DNA of 40,962 bases, from the NCBI GenBank assembly GCA_021775095.1, contig JAJFII010000062.1:1-40962 (forward strand). The letters run 5' to 3'. Both the position numbers and the translations under genes were made by a program. This document shows positions 34,241-40,962 of this stretch, one piece after another. Within the stretch, counting starts at the first letter, position 1, and the number at the start of each line of letters is the position of its first letter. The stretch is from Rhodospirillales bacterium. Lineage in GTDB: Bacteria > Pseudomonadota > Alphaproteobacteria > Rhodospirillales > Casp-alpha2. Below the pieces are notes generated by a model. It did no database searches. It was not told where the DNA came from and was given only the letters and a program-made list of their open reading frames with translations.

Positions 34241-34594
34241 ATGAGTCATCGCGATAAGAGTATCAATTATATTGAGTTTCCAATGGTCAAACCGGACGAA
34301 ACCAAAACCTTTTATTCGACGGCCTTTGGCTGGGAATTTACCGACTGGGGACCCGATTATGTGAGTTTTTCCGGTGCTGGAATTGACGGCGGATTTAATC
34401 GCGACAGTGGCACGCCGGTAACCGCGCCCGGCCCACTTATTGTGTTATATGCCAAGGATTTGGCCAGCATACAGGAAAAACTCGAGGCGACCGGTGCAAT
34501 CATCGTCAAACCGCCCTATGAGTTTCCGGGCGGGCGACGGTTTCACTTTCGTGATCCAAACGGCAACGAGTTGGCCATTTGGTCAGAAAAATAA
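34241..34594 (+). CDS. VOC (glyoxalase/bleomycin-resistance) family protein
   Basis: A 117-residue single-unit VOC protein, IEFPMVKPDETKTFYSTAFGWEF at the N-terminal beta-alpha unit and HFRDPNGNELAIW at the C-terminal unit with the metal-type Glu. The usual N-terminal His ligand is absent (NYIEFP), so classic glyoxalase chemistry is unlikely. GGAG lies nine bases before the ATG. It is on the opposite strand to, and between, the two halves of the AEP locus, divergent from phnW. Function unknown. Confidence 0.85.
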   Translation: MSHRDKSINYIEFPMVKPDETKTFYSTAFGWEFTDWGPDYVSFSGAGIDGGFNRDSGTPVTAPGPLIVLYAKDLASIQEKLEATGAIIVKPPYEFPGGRRFHFRDPNGNELAIWSEK

Positions 34595-34668
34595 ATCCTA
34601 TTGGCGATAATCGGCGGGCCGCAAATTTTACGTAAAGATGTTCAAAAACCCAATGGCATAGGTCTTGA

Positions 34669-34687
34669 GCTTCCTGTTAGAGGAAGC
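34669..34687 (+). other. Hairpin after the VOC gene
   Basis: A 7-bp stem, GCTTCCT (34669-34675) with AGGAAGC (34681-34687), closes on GTTAG. The loop and descending arm contain GTTAGAGGA, which recurs at 34726-34734. No T-run follows, so it is a weak terminator at best. Confidence 0.35.
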
Positions 34688-34747
34688 CTTAGGATCGGGG
34701 CAAAATAAGGGGGCCTGTCCCTGTGGTTAGAGGATCGATGAGTAAAG

Positions 34748-36169
34748 ATGGAAAATAACATAACGCGACGCTCCTTGTTGTTTGGTTTTGTCGGTGCGTC
34801 GTTATCGACGGTGCTGCCCGTACCGATGGCGAGAGCCATGGCCGCTGGCCAGGTAACCCTAACGGCGGCGCCGACAGAAATTGGATTGTTGGGCGACGGG
34901 TTTCCAAATACACCGGTGTGGGCCTATGGCAATCAGGTTCCCGGACCCGAATTGCGGTACCGCCAGGGCGACCGCCTGAAGGTGCTCTTCGAAAACAGAA
35001 TTGCCCAGTCCAGTACAGTTCATTGGCACGGATTGCGGGTGCCCAATGCGATGGATGGGGTGCCCGGCATGACCCAACCGCCAGTCCCCTCCGGCGGGAC
35101 CTTTGATTATCAATTTGATTTGCCCGATGCCGGCACCTTTTGGTACCACCCACACGTCAAAAGTTCCGAACAAATCGGCCGTGGTCTTTATGGTGCCCTG
35201 ATTGTCGAAGAAAAATCACCCCCGGCTGTTGATCGCGATGTGACCTGGGTTCTTGATGACTGGCGGGTTGATCAGGAGGGCCGCATTGACGACAACTTTC
35301 ATGCCATGCACGACTTGAGCCATGGCGGACGGTTGGGCAATCTGGCAAGCCTCAACGGCGTTAACAGCGACAGCTATTCTGTGCGTGCGGGCGAACGGTT
35401 GCGGATTCGCTTGATTAATGTTGCCAATGCCCGCAGTTTTGCCCTGGCTTTCCAGGGCCACGCCCCGCAGGTCATCGCCCTGGACGGTCAACCGGTCGAA
35501 CCCTTCCTGCCGGACGAGGGACGGGTTGTATTGGGGGCGGGACAACGGGCCGATCTGATCATTGATATGATAGGAAATCCCGGCGACAGTTTTGCCGTCA
35601 TGGAGACCTATTATGGCCGTTCGCCCTTCCAGTTCCTGAGCCTGACCTACGACGACCAACCGCCGCTGCGCGAAGATGTGTTAAATACACCGGTCCGGCT
35701 CCCGGCCAATCCGCTTGCCGTGCCCGACGGGCCGGCCAGCCAGTCGCAGGCGCTGGTCATTTCGGGCGGTGCCATGGGCGGCATGGCGAGTGCCAGCTAC
35801 CAGGGAAGGACCCGGTCCATTGGTGATCTGGCTCAGATCGGCAAGGTTTGGGCGATAAACGGTGTCGTCGCCGACACGGAAAACCGTCAGCCCCAGTTCA
35901 CCTTCAAAAAAGGCACCACGCAGAAACTGGTGTTTAAAAATGATACGGCCTGGCCACACCCCATGCATTTGCACGGACATGTCCTGCAAATCCTGTCGCG
36001 CAATGGTGTCAAGGTGGACCGCGAAACCTGGTCGGATACCCTATTCATCGAATCGGGAGAAACCGTTGAATCCTTATTTGTCGCAGACAATCCAGGCCAT
36101 TGGTTGTTACATTGCCACGTGCTTGAACATCATGAAGCCGGTATGGCAACGTCCGTTCGGGTTATTTAA
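34748..36169 (+). CDS. Tat-exported multicopper oxidase
   Basis: A 473-residue three-cupredoxin laccase-like oxidase. It has a twin-arginine signal (ITRRSLLFGFVGAS, Arg 7-8), hence periplasmic and folded before export. Copper ligands are all present: HWHG near residue 96, WYHPH, HPMHLHGH near residue 400, and HCHVLEHHEAGM near the end with the type 1 Cys and axial Met. It has no Met-rich CueO-like insert. Possible roles are metal oxidation or oxidation of phenols and siderophores. It has no known link to AEP. The stop overlaps the phnU stop tail-to-tail by four bases. Confidence 0.94.
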   Translation: MENNITRRSLLFGFVGASLSTVLPVPMARAMAAGQVTLTAAPTEIGLLGDGFPNTPVWAYGNQVPGPELRYRQGDRLKVLFENRIAQSSTVHWHGLRVPNAMDGVPGMTQPPVPSGGTFDYQFDLPDAGTFWYHPHVKSSEQIGRGLYGALIVEEKSPPAVDRDVTWVLDDWRVDQEGRIDDNFHAMHDLSHGGRLGNLASLNGVNSDSYSVRAGERLRIRLINVANARSFALAFQGHAPQVIALDGQPVEPFLPDEGRVVLGAGQRADLIIDMIGNPGDSFAVMETYYGRSPFQFLSLTYDDQPPLREDVLNTPVRLPANPLAVPDGPASQSQALVISGGAMGGMASASYQGRTRSIGDLAQIGKVWAINGVVADTENRQPQFTFKKGTTQKLVFKNDTAWPHPMHLHGHVLQILSRNGVKVDRETWSDTLFIESGETVESLFVADNPGHWLLHCHVLEHHEAGMATSVRVI

Positions 36170-37878
36170 CGATTTCGCCAGGCTTGGCTGTGTTTGAGTA
36201 ATCCCCGGGTCAGGCCCGCGTGCAGAATACGTGCAGCGGCGCAGGTATAGGCGATCATCATCGCCATGGCGGCGGCCGGTGCGATGTCACCGGCATCATC
36301 CATGTTCATGACTGCGACCGAGGCCAGGGTGGTATCCGAAGAATACAGGAAGATCACCGCCGATACCGTGGTCATTGCGTTTAAAAACAGATACATGGAA
36401 ACATCCAGAATGGCCGGTGTACAGACCGGTACGGTCACCCGGGCAAAGGTTTTGTAGAACGGTGCCTTCAGGGATGCGGATACGGACTCAAACTCCGGAT
36501 CCATTTGTTTTAACGCGGTCACCGCAGTTAAATGGCTGACCGTATAAAAGTGGGTAATTGAGACAATAACCAGAATGCCCAAGGTCCCGTATAAAAAGTT
36601 GAAGGGGTTGGCCGGATTGTTGAAAAAGAAAATGTAGGACAGGCCCAAAACCAGTCCGGGAACCGCCAGGGGCAACATCGCCAACATATGAAAAATGCTA
36701 CGGCCGGTGCCAAACCCACGGCCTTTTTCCATGAGGTACGCGCCGAAGAAAATCACAGCGGTGCCAATGACCGCCGTATAAAGGGCCATATACAGGGAAT
36801 TCCAGAACGCGTCCCAACCGCCACCATCCATAACGTCGAAGTCATAATTACTGAATCCAAGGGTAAGATTATAGGGCCAGAATTTAACCAATGAGGCATA
36901 TTGGGCCATCCCAAGCATACACAGGATCATTGCGGCAACGATCAGGCAGAATACCAGCATGCTCATATCACGGACCCGATGGGGTTTGGGCTCGTAGGGA
37001 ACGGCACGGGCAGACAATAAAGCCACCTGTTTTTTCTGAACGATGCGGTCGACCGAAAAAGCAATGATTGCCGGGACCAACAGGACAACCGATACCACTG
37101 CACCCATTTGAAAGTTTTGCTGGCCGATGACCTGTTTGTAAACGTCCGTCGCCAGCATGTTGTAATTGCCGCCGATGACTTTCGGCACGCCGAAGTCGGT
37201 GAAAACCAACGTAAAGACAACAAATCCGGCGCTGATCAGGCCGTACTTACACCCCGGCAGGGTTACCGTAAAAAACGTCCGAACCTGGCTGGTTCGCAGG
37301 GCAATTGCCGCTTCGTATAATCTGGCGTCGGTAATGGAAAGGGCGGTAATGACGATCATCAGGGCATGTGGAAATACCCAATAACTGGACCCAATGGTGA
37401 TGCCGATAGGGCCATATATGGTTTCGCCAAACAACAACCCCTTGGCAACGCCCTGATTGCCAAACCAATAAACCAGGGAAATTCCGCCGAGCAGCGACGG
37501 GGTTAACAAGGGGATGAGGGCGACAACCTTGAAAAACCACTTAAACGGCATGCACGTCCGGGTCAGGGCATATCCATAGATAAAGGCGACAAACAGGACG
37601 ATGACCGTTGACAGAATAGCGATTGTCAAACTGTTGCCGGCCGACCAAAACAGCGCCGGCGTGGAAAAATATTCGATGTAGTTGGCCAGGCCGATAAATG
37701 CTTCGTCTTTGTTTTCGACACTTTTCGACAACATGGTGTAGAGCGGCAGCAAAATGAATACGCACAGGAAAAGGCCGATGACCACCATGCAGGAGCGCAT
37801 GATCCAGTCGTCACGGCTGAGTTTTTCCTTAACCAGCGGTGGTTGGGCAGTCGATAGGGGGGCGCTCGTTTCGGTCAC
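36166..37878 (-). CDS. phnU: 2-aminoethylphosphonate ABC transporter, fused permease (PhnU-type)
   Basis: A 570-residue inner-membrane protein made of two BPD_transp_1 permease halves, about six helices each, as in the FbpB/SfuB-type fused permeases. Each half has the EAA coupling loop: ALRTSQVRTFFTVTLPGCKY at mid-protein and ASLKAPFYKTFARVTVPVCT near residue 490. Size and neighbours match the putative AEP permease family. GTG 37878 is the start, with GGGAG eight bases before. It lies three bases after the phnT stop, so they are translationally coupled. No separate second permease gene is needed. Confidence 0.9.
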   Translation of the reverse strand: MTETSAPLSTAQPPLVKEKLSRDDWIMRSCMVVIGLFLCVFILLPLYTMLSKSVENKDEAFIGLANYIEYFSTPALFWSAGNSLTIAILSTVIVLFVAFIYGYALTRTCMPFKWFFKVVALIPLLTPSLLGGISLVYWFGNQGVAKGLLFGETIYGPIGITIGSSYWVFPHALMIVITALSITDARLYEAAIALRTSQVRTFFTVTLPGCKYGLISAGFVVFTLVFTDFGVPKVIGGNYNMLATDVYKQVIGQQNFQMGAVVSVVLLVPAIIAFSVDRIVQKKQVALLSARAVPYEPKPHRVRDMSMLVFCLIVAAMILCMLGMAQYASLVKFWPYNLTLGFSNYDFDVMDGGGWDAFWNSLYMALYTAVIGTAVIFFGAYLMEKGRGFGTGRSIFHMLAMLPLAVPGLVLGLSYIFFFNNPANPFNFLYGTLGILVIVSITHFYTVSHLTAVTALKQMDPEFESVSASLKAPFYKTFARVTVPVCTPAILDVSMYLFLNAMTTVSAVIFLYSSDTTLASVAVMNMDDAGDIAPAAAMAMMIAYTCAAARILHAGLTRGLLKHSQAWRNR

Positions 37879-37881
37879 GGC

Positions 37882-38976
37882 TTAACTCCCATTGGCTGCA
37901 TAAATCTGGACATATTCGGCGGGCAATCGGACGGGTAACCGGGAACCGACGGCCACCGACTTGCGACGCACCAGATTCACGGAAAAATCAGCGTGGACGT
38001 CGCCGTCGCCAAAGGTCGGGCCAATCAGGTTGGCCCGATAGAACGACCCCATGAACTCCAGGCTTTTGACTTCCGCATCAACCACGTTGCTGTCGCCGTC
38101 ATGGATGTCCTGGGCGTTGATGTCTTCCGGTCTGATGGCAACGGTTATGGGTGCGCCGTTGGCATGATAGGTGGTGTCGCATTGAAATGTCGATTGACCA
38201 ACGCTGACTGTCCCGGCGGCGGTGACGGCACCGGGTATAAAATTCATGGTGCCGATAAAGTCGGCAACAAAGGCGGTTCGCGGCTGGCCATAAATCTCTT
38301 CCGGCGTCCCGACTTGCTCGATTAATCCGTGATCCATGACGACGATACGATCGGCCATGGTCAGGGCCTCCTCCTGGTCATGGGTCACCATGATGGTGGT
38401 CACGCCGAGCCGGCGTTGCAGGTCTTTAATCTCGCCCCGCAGATGGTCGCGAACCCGGGCATCCAGGGCGCTCAGTGGTTCATCGAGTAAAAGCAATCCC
38501 GGCGATGTCGCCAGGGCGCGGGCGAGGGCAATGCGCTGTTGCTGGCCGCCGGACAACTGTGCCGGATATTTTATGCCCTGTTCTGGCAAGCCAACCAAAT
38601 CCAGAAGTTCCCGGACACGATTTGTGATCTGGTCCTTCGGCAGCTTTCTGTTTTCCAGGCCATAAGCGATATTTTTGTCGACCGTCATGTTGGGAAACAA
38701 CGCATAGGATTGAAAAACAATACCAAAGTCACGCTCGGTGGGCGGCAGCGCCGATATGTCCACATTGTCCTGTTCGATGGATCCCCGTGTTTGAATATCG
38801 AGCCCGGCAATGGCCCGCAGTAGGGTGGTTTTGCCGCAGCCCGAAGGCCCAAGAAAACACACAAATTCACTTTCGAATATATCCAAGGAAATATTGTCGA
38901 GGGCCGTAAATTCGCCAAATTTTTTCGTCAGGTCGGTTATTTTCAAGTATGGCTTGTGGGCCGATTTGCTGTCCAT
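37882..38976 (-). CDS. phnT: 2-aminoethylphosphonate ABC transporter, ATP-binding subunit (PhnT-type)
   Basis: A 364-residue ABC ATPase: Walker A GPSGCGKT, Q-loop FQSYALFP, signature LSGGQQQR, Walker B LLLLDEP and H-loop VTHDQ, followed by a TOBE domain (residues 240-360) such as in the spermidine/ferric-type importers. It pairs with the fused permease and the binding protein. ATG 38976 has AGGGGG five bases upstream and is preferred over ATG 38994. It is separated from phnS by a strong terminator, so lower expression than phnS is likely. Confidence 0.93.
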   Translation of the reverse strand: MDSKSAHKPYLKITDLTKKFGEFTALDNISLDIFESEFVCFLGPSGCGKTTLLRAIAGLDIQTRGSIEQDNVDISALPPTERDFGIVFQSYALFPNMTVDKNIAYGLENRKLPKDQITNRVRELLDLVGLPEQGIKYPAQLSGGQQQRIALARALATSPGLLLLDEPLSALDARVRDHLRGEIKDLQRRLGVTTIMVTHDQEEALTMADRIVVMDHGLIEQVGTPEEIYGQPRTAFVADFIGTMNFIPGAVTAAGTVSVGQSTFQCDTTYHANGAPITVAIRPEDINAQDIHDGDSNVVDAEVKSLEFMGSFYRANLIGPTFGDGDVHADFSVNLVRRKSVAVGSRLPVRLPAEYVQIYAANGS

Positions 38977-39037
38977 TTTTGCCCCCTGGGTCATCTATCC
39001 GTCACATATCCATACAGGAGATATGCCTTAAAACAAA

Positions 39038-39071
39038 CCGGCCATCCAACTGACAAAAATTGGATGGCCGG
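39038..39071 (-). terminator. Strong intra-operon terminator between phnS and phnT
   Basis: A perfect 12-bp stem, CCGGCCATCCAA (39038-39049) with TTGGATGGCCGG (39060-39071), has a 10-base loop. Read on the minus strand it is followed by TTTGTTTTAA. Partial readthrough would give abundant binding-protein mRNA and less for the ATPase and permease, as in many solute-binding-protein operons. Confidence 0.8.
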
Positions 39072-39111
39072 GAATTTTACGCTTGGGCCGTTTTACTGCC
39101 CCGATTTATTA

Positions 39112-40149
39112 TTATTTAGCCTCCGACTTCGAATCATAACGCGACTGCCACTCGGCGAGGATGCGCTTGCGGTTCGAAGCGGCCCATTCGAAGTTATTGT
39201 CGATCATGGCTTCGGTGATTCCCTCTGGAAAGTTTTTAACGGGTTTTGCAACACCGGGGTAGGCAACAACCGCATAACCGGAGTTATACATCATGTTGGC
39301 ACCTTTCGTGATCGTGAAATCGACCAATTTTTTTGCCGCTTCCAGGTTTTTCGTGCCCTTGATAATTGACGTCGCTTCCATATCCCAGCCAACACCTTCA
39401 CTAGGAACGACAATCGTCAACGGCGCCCCATCATTTTTCGATTTGGCACCACGAAACGCAAAGGAGATGCCGATTGGAGTTTCACCGGAAGCCGCTTGTT
39501 TGCACGGTTTGGAACCGGAATGGGTATACCAGGCAATGTTCTGATGGAGGCCATCCATGAACTGCCATCCGCCCTCTTCACCGAACAACTGCAGCCAACT
39601 GGAAACGTCCAGGAATCCGGTGCCCGAAGAGTTGGGGTTGGGCATGACAACACTGCCCTTATAAACGGGTTTGGTTAAATCCTGCCAGGACGTCGGCAAC
39701 GGCAGGTTTTTTTTGCCAGCTTCGACGGTGTTATAACAAACCGAAGCAATCCAGGCATCCATCCCCGTCCAATGGGGCGGATTGGCCGAATCTACAAACT
39801 TTTTATCGAGTTTTTCGACCCCCTGGGGTGCGTAGGCTTCGGTCATTCCTTCTTCCTTAAGAAGCATCAGACTGGTTGCCGCCAATCCCCAGACAACGTC
39901 GGCGACGGGGTTGTTTTTTTCAGCCAGCAACTTGGCAGTGACAATTCCCGTGGAATCCCGGACCCACTTGATTTCGATGTCCGGGTGTACGTCGTTAAAG
40001 GCCTTCGCGTATTTTTTTAGATCTTCTGCTTCAACCGCCGTGTATACGGTGAGTTCTGTTGCCGCATTTGCGGCACTGGCCAAAGCCAATCCGGCAACGG
40101 CGGCAGCTCCCAGACCAAGCGATAGTTTTGCAAATAAATGTTTTTTCAT
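39112..40149 (-). CDS. phnS: 2-aminoethylphosphonate-binding periplasmic protein (PhnS-type)
   Basis: A 345-residue solute-binding protein with a Sec signal peptide (MKKHLFAKL then a hydrophobic core, likely cleavage after ANA, residue 29). The mature part starts ATELTVYTAVEAED and belongs to the iron/AEP-type extracellular binding family (ADVVWGLAATS, MPNPNSSGTGF, the latter probably the phosphonate/anion-binding loop). It captures AEP in the periplasm for the PhnT-PhnU importer. AGGAG lies nine bases before the ATG. It is the first transporter gene and is followed by a strong hairpin. Confidence 0.93.
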   Translation of the reverse strand: MKKHLFAKLSLGLGAAAVAGLALASAANAATELTVYTAVEAEDLKKYAKAFNDVHPDIEIKWVRDSTGIVTAKLLAEKNNPVADVVWGLAATSLMLLKEEGMTEAYAPQGVEKLDKKFVDSANPPHWTGMDAWIASVCYNTVEAGKKNLPLPTSWQDLTKPVYKGSVVMPNPNSSGTGFLDVSSWLQLFGEEGGWQFMDGLHQNIAWYTHSGSKPCKQAASGETPIGISFAFRGAKSKNDGAPLTIVVPSEGVGWDMEATSIIKGTKNLEAAKKLVDFTITKGANMMYNSGYAVVAYPGVAKPVKNFPEGITEAMIDNNFEWAASNRKRILAEWQSRYDSKSEAK

Positions 40150-40243
40150 TTTTAATTTCTCCTAATTCACCCTGTGAGGCAATGGTGCCCCGTATAAGAT
40201 TTAAAGTTAACGCCCAAATTTATTCCTACGCCAAGTGAACTTT

Positions 40244-40294
40244 ATGTTGCACAGGCAGAAATGTCACAGAATTCCTGACTTGTGGTTGCAACAT
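40244..40294. promoter_or_regulatory. Spaced inverted repeat upstream of phnS
   Basis: ATGTTGCA (40244-40251) and TGCAACAT (40287-40294) are perfect inverted copies, centres 43 bases apart (about four helical turns). They lie within the 278-base gap between the partial aminotransferase-like gene and phnS, where an operator would be expected. No regulator gene is in the window to match. Confidence 0.4.
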
Positions 40295-40378
40295 GTCATC
40301 AACCCCGCATAACCGTCGGCAATGGTTTTGCCGCAAGAGCGCAAAGATACACAGATTAATACCTAAAAATACACATAA

Positions 40379-40397
40379 AACCACTTGGAGAGTGGTT
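40379..40397 (-). terminator. Terminator after the class-III aminotransferase-like gene
   Basis: AACCACT (40379-40385) pairs with AGTGGTT (40391-40397) across a five-base loop; on the minus strand it is followed by TTTTATGTG. This is a modest rho-independent terminator that would separate transcription of the edge gene from phnS. Confidence 0.6.
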
Positions 40398-40427
40398 ACA
40401 ACCGCATGATAATCTCCTTCTGCCTGG

Positions 40428-40962
40428 TTAAGTTTCCGATTCTGCGGACAGGGCGTCACTAAGAATATCCAGGGCGCGGTCCATCTGTTCTCGGGTTGTC
40501 ACTAAGGGCGGGGTCAGGGTCAAAATGTTACCCATTGTGGTTTTGAAACTCAGGCCATTGTTCAAACAGCGATACATGACCCGGTCGGCAAGATCAGACG
40601 CACCGGCTTTGGTGCGGTGATCCGTCACCAGATCAATACCGATACACAGGCCCAATCCGGTTATATTGCCGATGGCTTGGTGCTTCTCCTTCATTTCGCT
40701 CAACCTGCCCAGGGCATGTAAACCAATCCGCCTAGCGTTGTCGACCAACCCTTCGTCCTCAATGATTTCGATGGTGGTCAGTGCCGCGCGGGTCGTAACG
40801 GGGTTTTTTTCGTGGGTGTAATGGCCCAACGCCTGTTCAGATAGAATATCCAATTGCCGACGGACAATCATCGCGGCGATCGGCAACATGCCGCCGCCAA
40901 GCGCCTTGCCGACAACTGTAATGTCCGGTTCGACGTCGAAATGTTCGGAGACAAACATACGA
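40428..40962 (-). CDS. Class-III aminotransferase-fold PLP enzyme, C-terminal part (possible PbfA)
   Basis: The C-terminal 176 or so residues of a fold type I class III PLP enzyme; the N-terminus lies beyond the right edge. The PLP-lysine segment is TVVGKALGGGMLPIA, the phosphate-loop-type segment is HYTHEKNPVTTRA, and the C-terminal domain is complete. Class III enzymes beside AEP catabolic clusters include PbfA, the (R)-1-hydroxy-2-aminoethylphosphonate ammonia-lyase that yields phosphonoacetaldehyde and so feeds PhnY. Its position just upstream of the AEP transporter suggests that role, but ordinary omega-aminotransferase activity cannot be excluded. Confidence 0.85.
   Translation of the reverse strand, partial: RMFVSEHFDVEPDITVVGKALGGGMLPIAAMIVRRQLDILSEQALGHYTHEKNPVTTRAALTTIEIIEDEGLVDNARRIGLHALGRLSEMKEKHQAIGNITGLGLCIGIDLVTDHRTKAGASDLADRVMYRCLNNGLSFKTTMGNILTLTPPLVTTREQMDRALDILSDALSAESET

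Noticed and set aside
34241-34594. VOC protein as a phosphonate-resistance (FosA-like) enzyme
   Set aside because: The metal-binding His and the FosA-type motifs are not present, so fosfomycin-type chemistry is not supported.
1-40962. CRISPR array, tRNA, rRNA or prophage genes
   Set aside because: No spaced repeat arrays, cloverleaf-like sequences or phage structural or integrase genes were seen.

Overview
The window looks like a chromosomal segment of an alphaproteobacterium, probably Rhodospirillales-like. This is inferred from gene content: a yfgM-bamB-der block, TPR proteins fused to a methyltransferase or glycosyltransferase, a PhnW/PhnA/PhnY pathway, and GTG starts with AGGAG-type ribosome binding sites. 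There is no rRNA, tRNA, CRISPR array, intact transposon or phage gene. The only trace of mobile DNA is a short tandem repeat near 4.2 kb.

0-4.2 kb (+): a 2-oxoglutarate/Fe(II) oxygenase, an FkbM-type methyltransferase and a TPR-methyltransferase fusion, plausibly acting on glycans or secondary metabolites. 4.5-6.4 kb (-): an uncharacterised P-loop ATPase followed by metA, whose residue 111 is Glu, the signature of acetyl-CoA-using homoserine acyltransferases. 6.5-11.0 kb (+): a tungsten aldehyde oxidoreductase operon (AorA four-cluster ferredoxin, AorB tungsten subunit, AorC FAD/NAD subunit, a MoaD-like protein and an unrecognised 97-residue protein), preceded by a leader with three hairpins.

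11.1-14.6 kb (-): yfgM-like, bamB and der (outer-membrane assembly and ribosome assembly). 15.0-16.9 kb: a peroxiredoxin-like protein, a small lipoprotein and a Sel1-repeat protein. 17.0-21.1 kb (+): a very tightly packed set of HAD phosphatase, two tandem paralogous class-I glutamine amidotransferase-like proteins and a PYROXD2/CrtI-like flavoprotein. Its function is unknown and it is the best candidate here for an undescribed pathway. 21.1-24.7 kb: MarC membrane protein, EEP-family hydrolase, Bcr/CflA efflux protein and YbaK-type deacylase.

24.8-28.0 kb (-): a glutamine-synthetase-like ligase, a secreted FecR-domain protein and an iron-dependent alcohol dehydrogenase in one operon. 28.2-29.9 kb (+): a TPR-glycosyltransferase. 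30.1-41 kb (mostly -): a 2-aminoethylphosphonate (AEP) utilisation locus. PhnW converts AEP to phosphonoacetaldehyde, PhnY oxidises that to phosphonoacetate, and PhnA hydrolyses it to acetate and phosphate. A dedicated ABC transporter (PhnS, PhnT, fused permease PhnU) follows, and a class-III aminotransferase-fold enzyme, possibly a PbfA-type hydroxy-AEP ammonia-lyase, runs off the right edge. The two halves of the locus are separated by a plus-strand VOC protein and a Tat-exported multicopper oxidase. No dedicated regulator gene for the AEP locus is visible in the window.
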